From Candidatus Mailhella excrementigallinarum (GTDB lineage Bacteria; Desulfobacterota; Desulfovibrionia; Desulfovibrionales; Desulfovibrionaceae): DNA of 64,000 nt. Below the pieces are notes generated by a model. The model worked only from the letters and a program-made list of their open reading frames with translations. It did no database searches and was not told where the DNA came from. Both the position numbers and the translations under genes were made by a program. Below are positions 52,147 to 60,035 of the stretch, piece by piece. The stretch is from positions 18,484-82,483 of the forward strand of contig CALUUZ010000014.1 in NCBI GenBank assembly GCA_944324075.1, read 5' to 3'. Position 1 is the first letter of the stretch. The number at the start of each line of letters is the position of its first letter.

Positions 52147-52284
52147 CCCTGGAGCGTTTCGCATCTGAAAATATCTGCCGGGGTTGAGCGGAGCGCGGCC
52201 CATCTCTGCTCTCCCTCTCCGCAGCGCGCCTTGCTGTGTTCAACACCATTCCATGACAGAGCCTTTCAATGACAAGACGCTCTA
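52147..52284. repeat. Degenerate family I copy adjoining the Crp-type gene
   Basis: The left end GAGCGTTTCGCATCTGAAAA at about 52152 leads into ATATCTGCCG, then a block ending AACACCATTCCATGACAGAG (also at 12380-12410), and GACGCTCTA. The CTA (52282-52284) is the TAG stop of the regulator gene on the minus strand. Confidence 0.75.
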
Positions 52285-52953
52285 GACTTTTCCGGCCAGT
52301 TCCTCCAGCCGGACGCGATCAAGGATGCGCAGTTCGTGCCGGGTGAACCTGCCCAGCACGTTCATCTCCCGCAGGCGGCACAGGATGCGGGTCAGTGTGG
52401 TGCGGTGCATGCCCAGCAGCAGCGCCAGTTCCTGCTGCGTCATGCCCGGAGCGAAACGGTCGCTTCCTCCGTGGCGTTCCGCCAGTTCGCACACCACACG
52501 GCACACCTGCGAAAGGGAATCCGCAAGAGCCTGCTCCGCAAGGCGCTGGGAGTGGATGACCAGATGCACGCACAACGACTGCACCAGATTGATCATCAGA
52601 TCGGGATGTTCCGCCGCAAAGCGCGTATCCGTCAGGATCGCCGCGTCGAACAACGCCACTTCGGCGGCCTCCATGCAGGTAACCACGGTATTTTTCACAT
52701 CGTCAGCCACCACGGAGGGCACGTTCATCAGCGAACCCGGCCCCGCGTACAGAATGGTACGCTCTTCTCCGCCCCGCCCCACATAGGAAAGCCGTATCCG
52801 CCCGGACAGGATGTAGTAAAAGCAGGGCCTGCCGTCTTCCTTCATGCCCGCGCCGATATCAATGGTCTGCCCTTTCCGGAAGGCGCGCCGCGAGGCGAGA
52901 TGCAGCACGCGCTCCCACGGGGAGTTGAGCCTGCCCACCGTGGAGCCTTTCAT
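52282..52953 (-). CDS. Crp/Fnr-family transcriptional regulator
   Basis: I choose ATG 52953 (223 aa) because AAGGAAATTCTC directly before it is the ribosome site; ATG 52968 would add five residues. The N-terminal cyclic-nucleotide-like beta barrel shows YYILSGRIRLSYVGRGGEER and YAGPGSLMNVPSVV. The C-terminal winged helix has MTQQELALLLGMHRTTLTRILCRLREMNVL. It has only scattered Cys and no Fnr N-terminal Cys cluster. It is the first minus-strand gene of the redox/TRAP block and is a natural candidate for its regulator. The effector is unknown. Confidence 0.9.
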   Translation of the reverse strand: MKGSTVGRLNSPWERVLHLASRRAFRKGQTIDIGAGMKEDGRPCFYYILSGRIRLSYVGRGGEERTILYAGPGSLMNVPSVVADDVKNTVVTCMEAAEVALFDAAILTDTRFAAEHPDLMINLVQSLCVHLVIHSQRLAEQALADSLSQVCRVVCELAERHGGSDRFAPGMTQQELALLLGMHRTTLTRILCRLREMNVLGRFTRHELRILDRVRLEELAGKV

Positions 52954-53000
52954 GAGAATTTCCTTCATGACCTGAAACCTCCCCCCAGGGGGAAAAGAGT
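52954..53000 (-). promoter_or_regulatory. Family III leader of the Crp-type gene
   Basis: On the minus strand CCCCCTGGGGGGAGGTTTCA precedes GGTCATGAAGGAAATTCTC and the start codon. The CCCCCTGGGGGG hairpin followed by a purine-rich ribosome site matches the leader of ugd and other genes. The remaining bases up to the family I copy at 53189 hold no visible gene. Confidence 0.65.
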
Positions 53001-53188
53001 TCCCGACAGGATGACGGCGCCGATGGGAGCGCCTTCTGCGCGGCCTCTCCCCTGCGGGAAGAGGCGGCTGCGGATGGAAGCATGATCCGTTCTCTCCCGC
53101 TTTGCGTCAGGGCGTTCTCCCCGTCTGCCCTTTCCGGCGTCACGGCCGCCGTTCCGTCAGCGGTCAAGGCCGGTCGCAATTCCGCGAG

Positions 53189-53362
53189 AGCGCTTTGCGC
53201 CTGAACAGGCCTGCCGGCCGGCTCCTGTGTTCCGCCCGCCGGTTCACGTCTGGAGCCGGGGCCTGACGCCGCAGGCGAATTGCGGCGGCACCGGGGAAGG
53301 CGGCGCGCGCAGGAGTCTCGCCCTGCTCACTCCGCAGGGCATTTCAGCAGCGGAATGCTCTG
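53189..53362. repeat. Family I copy upstream of the arsR-type gene
   Basis: The left end GAGCGCTTTGCGCCTGAA is followed by CTGTGTTCCGCCCGCCGG, CCGCAGGCGAATTGCGGC, and the end hairpin GGGCATTTCAGCAGCGGAAT followed by GCTCT. It does not touch a stop codon. The 150 bases after it hold the arsR promoter. Confidence 0.75.
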
Positions 53363-53493
53363 GATGGCGCCTTGTCCCGAATCCTGCCGGAGAGCCGTGA
53401 ATCCGGCGCGCTCCTGCCGCCGGTGTCCGGATTCAGCTTACAGCCAGACCGGAGCTTATGCCAGAAAAAAGCATGTTCCGGAGACATGACGGC

Positions 53494-53523
53494 TTGACAT
53501 ATATCAACTGATGTTGAATTATC
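53494..53523 (+). promoter_or_regulatory. arsR promoter with operator in the spacer
   Basis: A consensus -35 TTGACA (53494-53499) and a -10-like AATTAT (53517-53522) are 17 bases apart. Between them is ATATCAACTGATGTTGAAT, with arms TCAAC and GTTGA. This is a typical layout for autorepression. The predicted transcription start is about 53529, the A of the internal ATG. Confidence 0.65.
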
Positions 53524-53528
53524 AATCC

Positions 53529-53882
53529 ATGCAGACGAACCAGGCCAGCAAAATTTTTGAGGCGCTTTCCTCCGATGTCCGGCTGGACATATTCCGGCTG
53601 CTGGTCAGATACGCGCCTGGCGGCCTTGTGCAAGGCGATATCGCCAGGGAGCTTGGCATACCTTCCACCAATCTTTCCTTCCACCTCAAGGCCATTGTGC
53701 ATAGCGGGCTGGTGGATGTGGAGCGTGAGGGGCGCTTCATGCGCTACAAGGCCAATATTCCGCTTATGCTCGAAATTGTGGCCTATCTCACGGAAGAATG
53801 CTGTTCCGGCAACCCGGAGGCCTGCCAGAGATTCAGGGACGCAAGCCCGGCGAGGCATATTCTGCCCAGACGGCTTGATTGA
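53529..53882 (+). CDS. ArsR-family transcriptional repressor
   Basis: The family begins at about MQTNQASKIFEALSSDVRLD, so I take ATG 53529 (117 aa); ATG 53511 is upstream of the likely transcript start. There is no Shine-Dalgarno before either, so the message may be leaderless. The winged helix is LVQGDIARELGIPSTNLSFHLKAIVHSGLVDVEREGRFMRYKA. A C-terminal CC pair (EECCSGNPEAC) may sense arsenite, a thiol or an organoarsenical. It probably controls itself and the permease gene behind it through the shared ATATCAACTG boxes. Confidence 0.88.
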   Translation: MQTNQASKIFEALSSDVRLDIFRLLVRYAPGGLVQGDIARELGIPSTNLSFHLKAIVHSGLVDVEREGRFMRYKANIPLMLEIVAYLTEECCSGNPEACQRFRDASPARHILPRRLD

Positions 53883-53896
53883 GAGAGAACATTTTT

Positions 53897-53940
53897 TTTC
53901 GACAAAAATATCAACTGTTCAACATCTATTGATATGATAA
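53897..53940 (+). promoter_or_regulatory. Operator/promoter before the permease gene
   Basis: ATATCAACTGTTCAACATC and the following TATTGATAT form an inverted repeat (ATATCAA ... TTGATAT) over 53908-53935. The first ten bases ATATCAACTG equal the operator in front of arsR. AAGAGGAGAGG at 53939-53949 is the ribosome site. Binding by the ArsR protein would cover the -10 region. Confidence 0.65.
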
Positions 53941-53954
53941 GAGGAGAGGCATCC

Positions 53955-55073
53955 ATGAACACAAGCGGCACGGCCTGCTGTTCCGGGACCGGGTCAAAGG
54001 CTCATCCGAAAAGCCCCAGGGGCTGGAACATCACATATCTGGCAGCAATGACGATCCTGGCCGTCTTCTGGTGGCTGGCTTACAGCCGCATTCTCCCGGT
54101 CGCGCACCGGCTTGTTTTCGGGTTGCTCGGCATGGCTCCGGAATCGCGCCTGGGCGCCGCGCTGGAATTTTTCATCTATGATACGGTGAAGATTCTTCTG
54201 CTGCTGGCGGCGCTGATATACATCATCGCCTGGATGCGCGCCTCGCTGAACATCGAGCGGGTACGTGACCGGCTTGCCGGGAAGCGGCGCGGCCTCGGCT
54301 GTTTTCTCGGCGCGCTGTTCGGCTCGATCACGCCTTTCTGTTCCTGCTCCGGTATCCCGCTTTTTCTCGGCTTTGCCGCGGCCCGCATCCCCATGGGCAT
54401 CACCATGTCATTTCTCATAACCTCGCCGCTGATCAATGAAATTGCCGTGGCGCTGCTGTGGGGGCTGCTCGGCTGGAAATTCACGGCAGTATATGTGGCG
54501 GTGGGCATGACGGCGGGCGTCATCGGCGGCTTTGTCATGGACAGCATAAGGGCGGAACGCTGGCTGCAGCCGTTCATCATGGAAGCCATGAACAGCGCGC
54601 CCGCCCCGCAGTATGTCAGCGAAAGCGGGCAGGCGCGGAAGCTGACCATCAGACAGCGGCATATCTTCGCGTATGGAGAAACGGTTTCCATCTTCAGGCG
54701 CGTCTGGAAGTGGGTCATCATCGGCGTGGGCGCCGGCGCGGCGCTGCACGGCCTTGTGCCGGAAAACTGGTTTGCGGAACACCTCGGCACCGGTGAATGG
54801 TGGTCGGTTCCCGCTGCCGTGCTGGTGGGCATTCCCCTCTATTCAAATGTGACGGGCATCGTGCCGGTCATGGAAAGTCTGCTGGTCAAGGGCCTGCCTG
54901 TCGGAACGACGATGGCATTCTGCATGAGCGCCGTAGCGGCCAGCATCCCGGAAGTGATGATGCTGCGCCGGATTATGACCTTCAGGCTGCAGGCTGCCTT
55001 CATCGGCTACCTGTGGGTGATCTTCACCCTGACGGGCTGGCTGTTCAACTTCCTCGGTCCCCATATCTTATGA
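53955..55073 (+). CDS. UPF0718/DUF318-family permease (ArsP-like)
   Basis: 372 aa from ATG 53955 with AAGAGGAGAGG upstream. It has about eight membrane helices. The family motif SITPFCSCSGIPLFLG (Cys pair near residue 123) and SFLITSPLINEIAV match permeases of the ArsP/YraQ type, which export trivalent organoarsenicals such as methylarsenite. A second block has VPAAVLVGIPLYSNVTGIVPVME and GLPVGTTMAFCMSAVAASIPE. The gene order arsR-permease-thioredoxin is common in sulfate reducers and clostridia. A role in arsenic is the family's reference function; other thiol-reactive substrates are possible. Confidence 0.9.
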   Translation: MNTSGTACCSGTGSKAHPKSPRGWNITYLAAMTILAVFWWLAYSRILPVAHRLVFGLLGMAPESRLGAALEFFIYDTVKILLLLAALIYIIAWMRASLNIERVRDRLAGKRRGLGCFLGALFGSITPFCSCSGIPLFLGFAAARIPMGITMSFLITSPLINEIAVALLWGLLGWKFTAVYVAVGMTAGVIGGFVMDSIRAERWLQPFIMEAMNSAPAPQYVSESGQARKLTIRQRHIFAYGETVSIFRRVWKWVIIGVGAGAALHGLVPENWFAEHLGTGEWWSVPAAVLVGIPLYSNVTGIVPVMESLLVKGLPVGTTMAFCMSAVAASIPEVMMLRRIMTFRLQAAFIGYLWVIFTLTGWLFNFLGPHIL

Positions 55074-55134
55074 GCGCTTTGCTCCGGTTCCGTTCCGCAG
55101 ATGCAGAACACTCCGAACCGACAGGAGGCAGATC

Positions 55135-55446
55135 ATGGAAATCAGGATATTCGGCCCTGGCTGCGCCAGATGCACGGAAACAGAACATCTGATCAGGGAA
55201 ATCGCCGCCGCCAGGGGCGGAGATATTACCGTGCAAAAGGTGTCCGACTTCAGGGAAATGATGGCGGCGGGCATTCTGTCCACACCGGCGGTCGCCATAA
55301 ACGGCGTTGTGAAGGCCGCGGGAAGGGTTCCGGGCAGGGCTGAAATGGCGGCATGGATCGACGATGCCGCCGGCCCGGCCTCCGCCCGCGGCGAAAACTG
55401 CCGGAGCATGCCGGAACCGGAATGCTCCCGAAGCCGGACGGAGTAA
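55135..55446 (+). CDS. Small redox-active thioredoxin/glutaredoxin-like protein (TM0996/MTH895 type)
   Basis: 103 aa. It starts MEIRIFGPGCARCTET with active-site CxxC (CARC), then a short thioredoxin fold: VQKVSDFREMMAAGILSTPAVAINGVVKAAGRVP (cis-Pro after ST). The fold is complete by about residue 77. The remaining 25 residues (CRSMPEPECSRSRTE) come from DNA resembling repeat sequence, so they are probably a repeat-derived extension. ACAGGAGG is an excellent ribosome site. It lies 61 bp after the permease and should be co-transcribed; it may reduce the permease's substrate or its Cys pair. Confidence 0.9.
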   Translation: MEIRIFGPGCARCTETEHLIREIAAARGGDITVQKVSDFREMMAAGILSTPAVAINGVVKAAGRVPGRAEMAAWIDDAAGPASARGENCRSMPEPECSRSRTE

Positions 55447-55948
55447 GACGCATCTCCGCTTTCCTCATCCGCAGCCCGCTCCGTTCGCGCGGCAGGGAAC
55501 AGCAAATCCCCTGTCCGATCCTGCCGGGGTTCGCCTGCGGATCGCCCTCCGGCAGGCACACCGGGCGGATTGCTGTTTCCGGATGATTCCGGACGGCAGA
55601 CGCCTTCACCGGTTTTGCTGTTGAAAGTATCTGCGGCCACCCATGTTCCGGCCCGCAGCTTTCACGCCAGAAGCCGGAGCTTGACGCCGCAGGCGAGTTG
55701 CGGCGACACCGGAGAAGAGGGGCGCAGCGGCGTCCCCGCGAAGCCGTTGCGGACAGGGAGAGCGGAGACGAGTCCCGCTCCTCGCCCGACGTCCGGAACA
55801 TTTTGGGGGAACATTTTCAAGCCGGAAACGCTCTGACACAAGCGCCCGAAATCCCATGCCCGCGAACCGCGGTCGTTTCAATTCGCGGGCATCCCTGCAA
55901 CGTGGAAAGCCGGGACAGGCTTCTTTTCACCGGGAAGGCGGGAAACGC
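55440..55948. repeat. Repeat-filled gap after the thioredoxin gene
   Basis: From about 55415 the sequence GAATGCTCCCGAAGCCGGAC resembles the family I right end. A family I copy begins near 55612 (TTTTGCTGTTGAAAGTATCT) and shows ATGTTCCGGCCCGCAGC and GCCGCAGGCGAGTTGCGGC up to about 55740, with a last TTTTCAAGCCGGAAACGCTC at 55815-55835. Between 55860 and 55948 I see nothing further. No gene in 500 bp. Confidence 0.7.
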
Positions 55949-57280
55949 CTATTTCTCCATATCCCGCAAACAGCCGCGCACAAAGGCCACGGCAGAGGAA
56001 ACATCCGTCACCTCGCCCCGGATCTGGGCCTGGAGCAGAGCTTCGCGGATAACCCCCACTTCGGGGCCGGGGGGAAGCCCGGTAAATTCCATGATCTCGT
56101 TGCCGTTGAGCAGCGGCTCCACCATTTCCAGAGGCTTTTCCGCCCGCTCGAGGTATTTGAGATTATGGTTGAAATTGGTGTAGTTGCCGTCCGCCTGCGC
56201 CTTGATGTTGGCGCGCGCCATTTCGATCAGCCGCTCGGTGTCGGGCAGGGAGCGGAAGCGGCGGATGCCGCGATCCGTCATCATGGACTGAAAGCGCAGC
56301 TGGTTGCGCACGAGATCGCATATGGTGTCGATATCTTCCGGCTCAAAGTGCATGCGGCGCAGAATCTTGCGCGTCACCTTCGCGCCCACGCGGTGATGCT
56401 GGAAGAAGGTCCAGCGCGCGCCGTTGCGCTCCGCCGTGTAGAGCTTGCCCACATTCTGGAAGAGCACGGCCACCACGCCGATCCAGTCGTGATGCAGCTT
56501 TTCCTCCGGATAGTAGCGCATGCAGTCGATGGTGTGCTGAAAAACGCTCTGCTCCTCATCCACCAGCTTGCCCTTGTTCTGACGCAGGGAGGCAAGCGCG
56601 GCGACTTCGGGAACAAGCCCGGGCAGAATGGCGGAATCCGCGAGGAGCTGCACAAAACGCCACATGTTTTCCGCCGCAACCTGCCGCCATTCATGCACGA
56701 ACTCGCTGGCGGGCACATAGTCGGCAATGCGGCCCGACGCCTGCACAATGGCCACCCATGTGGCGGAATCCACAGGCAGATCATAGTTTGCCGCCATGCG
56801 CAGCACGCGGATGGCCAGCGTGTAGTTGCGGGCCAGCGTCAACTGCGGGATGCCGGCCAGCCGGACGCAGCCGCAGCCGACATCCTCGATCACCCGGTCG
56901 GAGTTGAGAAAGCTGCTCAGGCGCATGACCGCGCCGTATGTTTCCTCCGAGGCGGCGCGCAGGGCCTCCTGCATGTGCGGGGTGATGCGGCGCACCACCA
57001 TCTCGGGATGGGACGCATCGCTGACGTCTGTGGGATAAAAACGGTAGAGGATGCCCGTTTCCTCGCTGAGCAGGGTGCCGATGACCTCTTCCTCGGCGCC
57101 GCGCACAAGGTTGGGAAACAGCTTGCCCAGCGTTTCAAAGTCAAGCTCGCAGGCGATATCCAGTTCCTTGAGGCCGGTCATGTCATGCAACTGGCTCTGA
57201 AGGGAAGTATTAATGATATATGCGTCGTAGCCGTTGCGCAGAATGGTTTTGCACAGGCTGGTCGCTTCCTTGATGGGCAT
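55949..57280 (-). CDS. Catalytically degenerate CCA-adding enzyme/poly(A) polymerase homologue
   Basis: 443 aa from ATG 57280 (AAAGGAGCG upstream). It aligns in order with bacterial tRNA nucleotidyltransferases: NGYDAYIINTS at the place of GYxAYLVGGxVRD, LKELDIACE at DxDxxT, LARNYTLAIRVLRMAANYDLPVDSAT, then an HD region and a C-terminal IMEFTGLPPGPEVGVIREALL. The nucleotidyltransferase GG/RD and first Asp are lost (ELD instead of DID, residues 39-41), and the RRDFTxNAM motif is missing. The HD dyad is Q-N (LFQNVGK, 274-280). Both reactions therefore look dead; an RNA-binding or regulatory role is more likely. Flanked by an unrelated coiled-coil gene. Confidence 0.78.
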   Translation of the reverse strand: MPIKEATSLCKTILRNGYDAYIINTSLQSQLHDMTGLKELDIACELDFETLGKLFPNLVRGAEEEVIGTLLSEETGILYRFYPTDVSDASHPEMVVRRITPHMQEALRAASEETYGAVMRLSSFLNSDRVIEDVGCGCVRLAGIPQLTLARNYTLAIRVLRMAANYDLPVDSATWVAIVQASGRIADYVPASEFVHEWRQVAAENMWRFVQLLADSAILPGLVPEVAALASLRQNKGKLVDEEQSVFQHTIDCMRYYPEEKLHHDWIGVVAVLFQNVGKLYTAERNGARWTFFQHHRVGAKVTRKILRRMHFEPEDIDTICDLVRNQLRFQSMMTDRGIRRFRSLPDTERLIEMARANIKAQADGNYTNFNHNLKYLERAEKPLEMVEPLLNGNEIMEFTGLPPGPEVGVIREALLQAQIRGEVTDVSSAVAFVRGCLRDMEK

Positions 57281-57396
57281 GGAACGCTCCTTTCGCTTGC
57301 CGGCTTTCCGCCGGGCTGGCCGACTCTCGCATATTTTCGGCCGGACGGCAATGCGCGGACCGGCGCCGGTCCGCCCCGGCGGAGTCCCCTCCGCCT

Positions 57397-57807
57397 TCAT
57401 GCCCTGGCGTGGATCAGCGAAGCCTCCGCATCCCTGTCCAGCGCTTCCCGCGCGCGTTCCGAAGGCTTGAGAAGCCTTCCCTCCGGCTTCGCTTCCGCTT
57501 CGAGCACCTCTCCCGGCGTCTCCAGCGTGAAGCCCAGAATTTCCACCCGATCTTCCAGCACGGCCTTTTTCCGCTCCCACGCCTCGGCCTGTTCCCGCAG
57601 GCGGCGTTCGCGGTCGTCGCGCGTGCTCTCGATGAACAGGCGCATCTCTTCCATGCGCGCTTCACGCGCCTTTTTGGCCGCCAGCGACTGCCGCAGCCAT
57701 TCTTCGATGCTCTGCCGTACGGTGGGGGCGCTTTCCTTGAGGGGGCGGCAGACATCCGTATCCGGCAGCCCCGGCCCTTCCGGTTTCAGCTTTTCAATCC
57801 CGTGCAT
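57397..57807 (-). CDS. Small charged coiled-coil protein of unknown function
   Basis: 136 aa from ATG 57807 with GGGAGGTCGTC upstream; a longer frame to 57891 lacks support. It is helical and Arg/Glu-rich: SIEEWLRQSLAAKKAREARM and RDDRERRLREQAEAWERKKA form a long coiled coil (about residues 50-110). There is no signal peptide, membrane segment or known motif. The last third is GEVLEAEAKPEGRLLKPSER. It ends 116 bp before the start of the degenerate CCA-like gene on the same strand, so it may share its message. I do not recognise a family. Confidence 0.7.
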   Translation of the reverse strand: MHGIEKLKPEGPGLPDTDVCRPLKESAPTVRQSIEEWLRQSLAAKKAREARMEEMRLFIESTRDDRERRLREQAEAWERKKAVLEDRVEILGFTLETPGEVLEAEAKPEGRLLKPSERAREALDRDAEASLIHARA

Positions 57808-57891
57808 GACGACCTCCCCGGCTTTCAGCCTGTCCCGCGTGATCGGCGTCCGTCCCATTCTGCCCCGATCCGCCTGTTTTGCAAAGAACAT

Positions 57892-58237
57892 TTTTCAGGC
57901 TCCGGCCGTTCTGCCCCGCGGGATGCCGGATGTGCGCCATGCTGTAATATTACAAAACATTGCAAAAATATCATCTATCTTTCTTTATATTGCATCAAGT
58001 TTCATTACCTTCTTCTTTTGATATAAAAAATTGCAATTTCCAATCATGTTTGTCAAAAAAAATATACTTTTTTACTTTTTTAACCTTGCTTCTCCCGATA
58101 TGAAACATTAGAGTTTTTTCATTGATGCATCCCCTGCGGCTTTCGGCGCTTTAGGGAAGAGCCGACAAAAAGCCCCGGGACGCGATTTCGCCGCACCGCG
58201 GCGCAACATTCAACTTTTTTTGCAAGGATATGGCATC
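57892..58237 (+). promoter_or_regulatory. AT-rich upstream region of porin 2
   Basis: From about 57940 the sequence turns sharply AT-rich (AATATTACAAAACATTGC, TTTTTACTTTTTTAACC), unlike any other gap here. TATACT at 58063 is a fair -10 box; the -35 is unclear. The high AT content fits a strong, curved promoter for an abundant porin. AAGGA at 58223-58227 is the ribosome site. The long untranslated leader (over 100 bases) may carry RNA structure. Confidence 0.6.
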
Positions 58238-59626
58238 ATGAAAAAGCTTGTTACGCTTCTTCTGGCTGCGGGCATGGTATTCTCCGCCGCCAACGGCGCG
58301 TCCGCCGTGGAAATGAAGGTCTCCGGCGAATGGCAGGTCGGCTTCACCTTTGCCGACAACATGTACAATAACTATAACGCCGCGGAAAAACATGACGGGT
58401 TCACTGACGGCTCCTTCAAGGCTGCCCAGCGTGTCCGCGTCAACTTTGACCTGGTGGCCAGCGAATACCTGTCCGGTCGTGTGCAGCTTCAGGCCGCGGG
58501 CGGAACCGACAGCAACACCTATGACTGGGGCACCGCCGGCGTGGGCGGAACGGGCAAATATGCCGTGACCGCGCGCCTGGCCTATCTGGACTGGCTGATC
58601 CCCACCACCGACGTGCTGGTGCGCATGGGCCGTCAGTCTGTGGCCACGCCTTCCTATACCTTCGGTTCCCCCATTCTTGACGACACCATCGACGGCGTGA
58701 TGGTGTCCGCCCCGATTAACGACATGGTGGCCCTGAATCTTGGCTGGCTGCGCCCCGTGGCCGAGCTGAACAAGTGGGGAGAACCTCACAAGGCCCACAG
58801 CAGCGTTGACCTCGCCTACCTGAGCGTGGACGTGGCCGGCGACGGCTTCAAGGTCACCCCCTGGGGCATGGTCGGCTTTGTCGGCAGTGACGCCAACTGG
58901 GGTTCTGATACGGATCCCAACTATACTGGCGACATGCTGGGTTTTGCCAAGTCTACCGAAAACACCACGGCCTACTGGGCCGGTCTGGGCGGTGAACTGA
59001 CCCTGTTCGATCCCTTCAAGTTCACGGCGGACTTCATCTACAGCGGCAACGATGCCGACCACTATGCCGAACGCTCCGGCTGGTATGCGGCTCTGGGCGC
59101 GGAAATGAAGCTCTCCATGCTCACCCCCTTCCTGCGCGGCTGGTATGCCTCCGGCGACGACGCCGACTCCGAGGACAGCGGCCGCATGCTCTCTGTGAAC
59201 GGTGCGGCGGCGTTTGACGCCTCCGGAACCTACTTTGACTACTACAGCCAGATCACGGACACCATCGACGTGTGCAATCCCGCCGGCACCTGGGGCGTGC
59301 AGCTCGGCGTGAAGGAAGTCTCCTTCATCGAAGATCTGAGCCATATGCTTTCCGTGACCTACTTCCAGGGCACCAACAACACCAACCGTGTTACCAGCGC
59401 CAACCTGGGACAGGGTGGCTATGCTAAGGCTGACGGTCCCTTCGGCTACATGACCACCGCCGATTCCGCGTGGTCCATCGACTTCATGAACAGCTACAAG
59501 CTGTACGAAAACCTGACCGCGAACCTGCTGCTCTCCTACCTCGTGACCGACTTCGACAAGGACGTCTGGGGCCAGGATTACGATAACGTCTTCCGCGGCA
59601 CCATGAACTTCACCTACACGTTCTAG
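58238..59626 (+). CDS. Outer membrane homotrimeric porin (copy 2)
   Basis: 462 aa with signal peptide MKKLVTLLLAAGMVFSAANG (cleavage after SAVE-side SA). The mature beta barrel begins MKVSGEWQVGFTFADN and ends NFTYTF, with Phe as the assembly signal. Repeated strand motifs VRMGRQSVATPSYTFGS, PWGMVGFVGSD and FTADFIYSGNDADHYAERSG are almost the same as in porin 1. The gene has an AT-rich promoter and a strong terminator, consistent with high expression. It is likely a general diffusion channel; loop differences (residues 195-215, 330-345) may set selectivity. Confidence 0.94.
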   Translation: MKKLVTLLLAAGMVFSAANGASAVEMKVSGEWQVGFTFADNMYNNYNAAEKHDGFTDGSFKAAQRVRVNFDLVASEYLSGRVQLQAAGGTDSNTYDWGTAGVGGTGKYAVTARLAYLDWLIPTTDVLVRMGRQSVATPSYTFGSPILDDTIDGVMVSAPINDMVALNLGWLRPVAELNKWGEPHKAHSSVDLAYLSVDVAGDGFKVTPWGMVGFVGSDANWGSDTDPNYTGDMLGFAKSTENTTAYWAGLGGELTLFDPFKFTADFIYSGNDADHYAERSGWYAALGAEMKLSMLTPFLRGWYASGDDADSEDSGRMLSVNGAAAFDASGTYFDYYSQITDTIDVCNPAGTWGVQLGVKEVSFIEDLSHMLSVTYFQGTNNTNRVTSANLGQGGYAKADGPFGYMTTADSAWSIDFMNSYKLYENLTANLLLSYLVTDFDKDVWGQDYDNVFRGTMNFTYTF

Positions 59627-59673
59627 CCTTCGCCCCGCGCGGGGCAGGCCGTGACGCGTTTGTGAAGCACGGA

Positions 59674-59720
59674 CAATGAAAGGAGCGGAAAGGGTTCAGC
59701 CCTTTCCGCTCCTTTCATTG
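59674..59720. terminator. 20-bp perfect stem after porin 2
   Basis: CAATGAAAGGAGCGGAAAGG pairs perfectly with CCTTTCCGCTCCTTTCATTG around a loop of about seven bases. The T-run after the stem is absent on the plus strand (CATTG). It may end transcription from either side or protect the abundant porin mRNA. A smaller GCCCCGCGCGGGGC hairpin lies at 59633-59646. Confidence 0.7.
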
Positions 59721-59744
59721 CGGGCAGTCGCGGTGCCCCTGGAC

Positions 59745-60035
59745 GTCAGCGCGCGGCGCCTGCGGATAGGGAGAGCGGACCTGAGCCGCCCCGCTCGGCT
59801 CCGCAGCGCATTTCATGAGCGGAATGCTCTGAAACTCCGACGGCCAGGGATTGTTCAGCACTATTCTGCAACAAAGCGTTTCCAAAAGACCGCTTTATTT
59901 TTCTCTCCGAATGACCTAGAGTGCCGCCGGACACAAATCTGACGCGCAACGGAAAAAATATTTCGGCTGCGGCGCAGATTTTCCGCGGACAAAACTTTTT
60001 CCGCACACTGACAACAGCATATCCGGGAAGTTCCC
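59745..60035. repeat. Repeat remnants before pagL
   Basis: A family I right end (GCATTTCATGAGCGGAATGC at about 59810-59830) and the 'AGCACTATTCTGCAACAAAG' block (about 59856-59875) are present, then GCGTTTCC. From 59890 to 60035 the sequence is moderately AT-rich and holds the pagL promoter region. No other gene. Confidence 0.65.

Noticed and set aside
55856..58021. 721-codon plus-strand frame opposite the CCA-like and coiled-coil genes
   Set aside because: Antisense shadow of high GC; no start signal, and it begins inside a repeat-derived gap.
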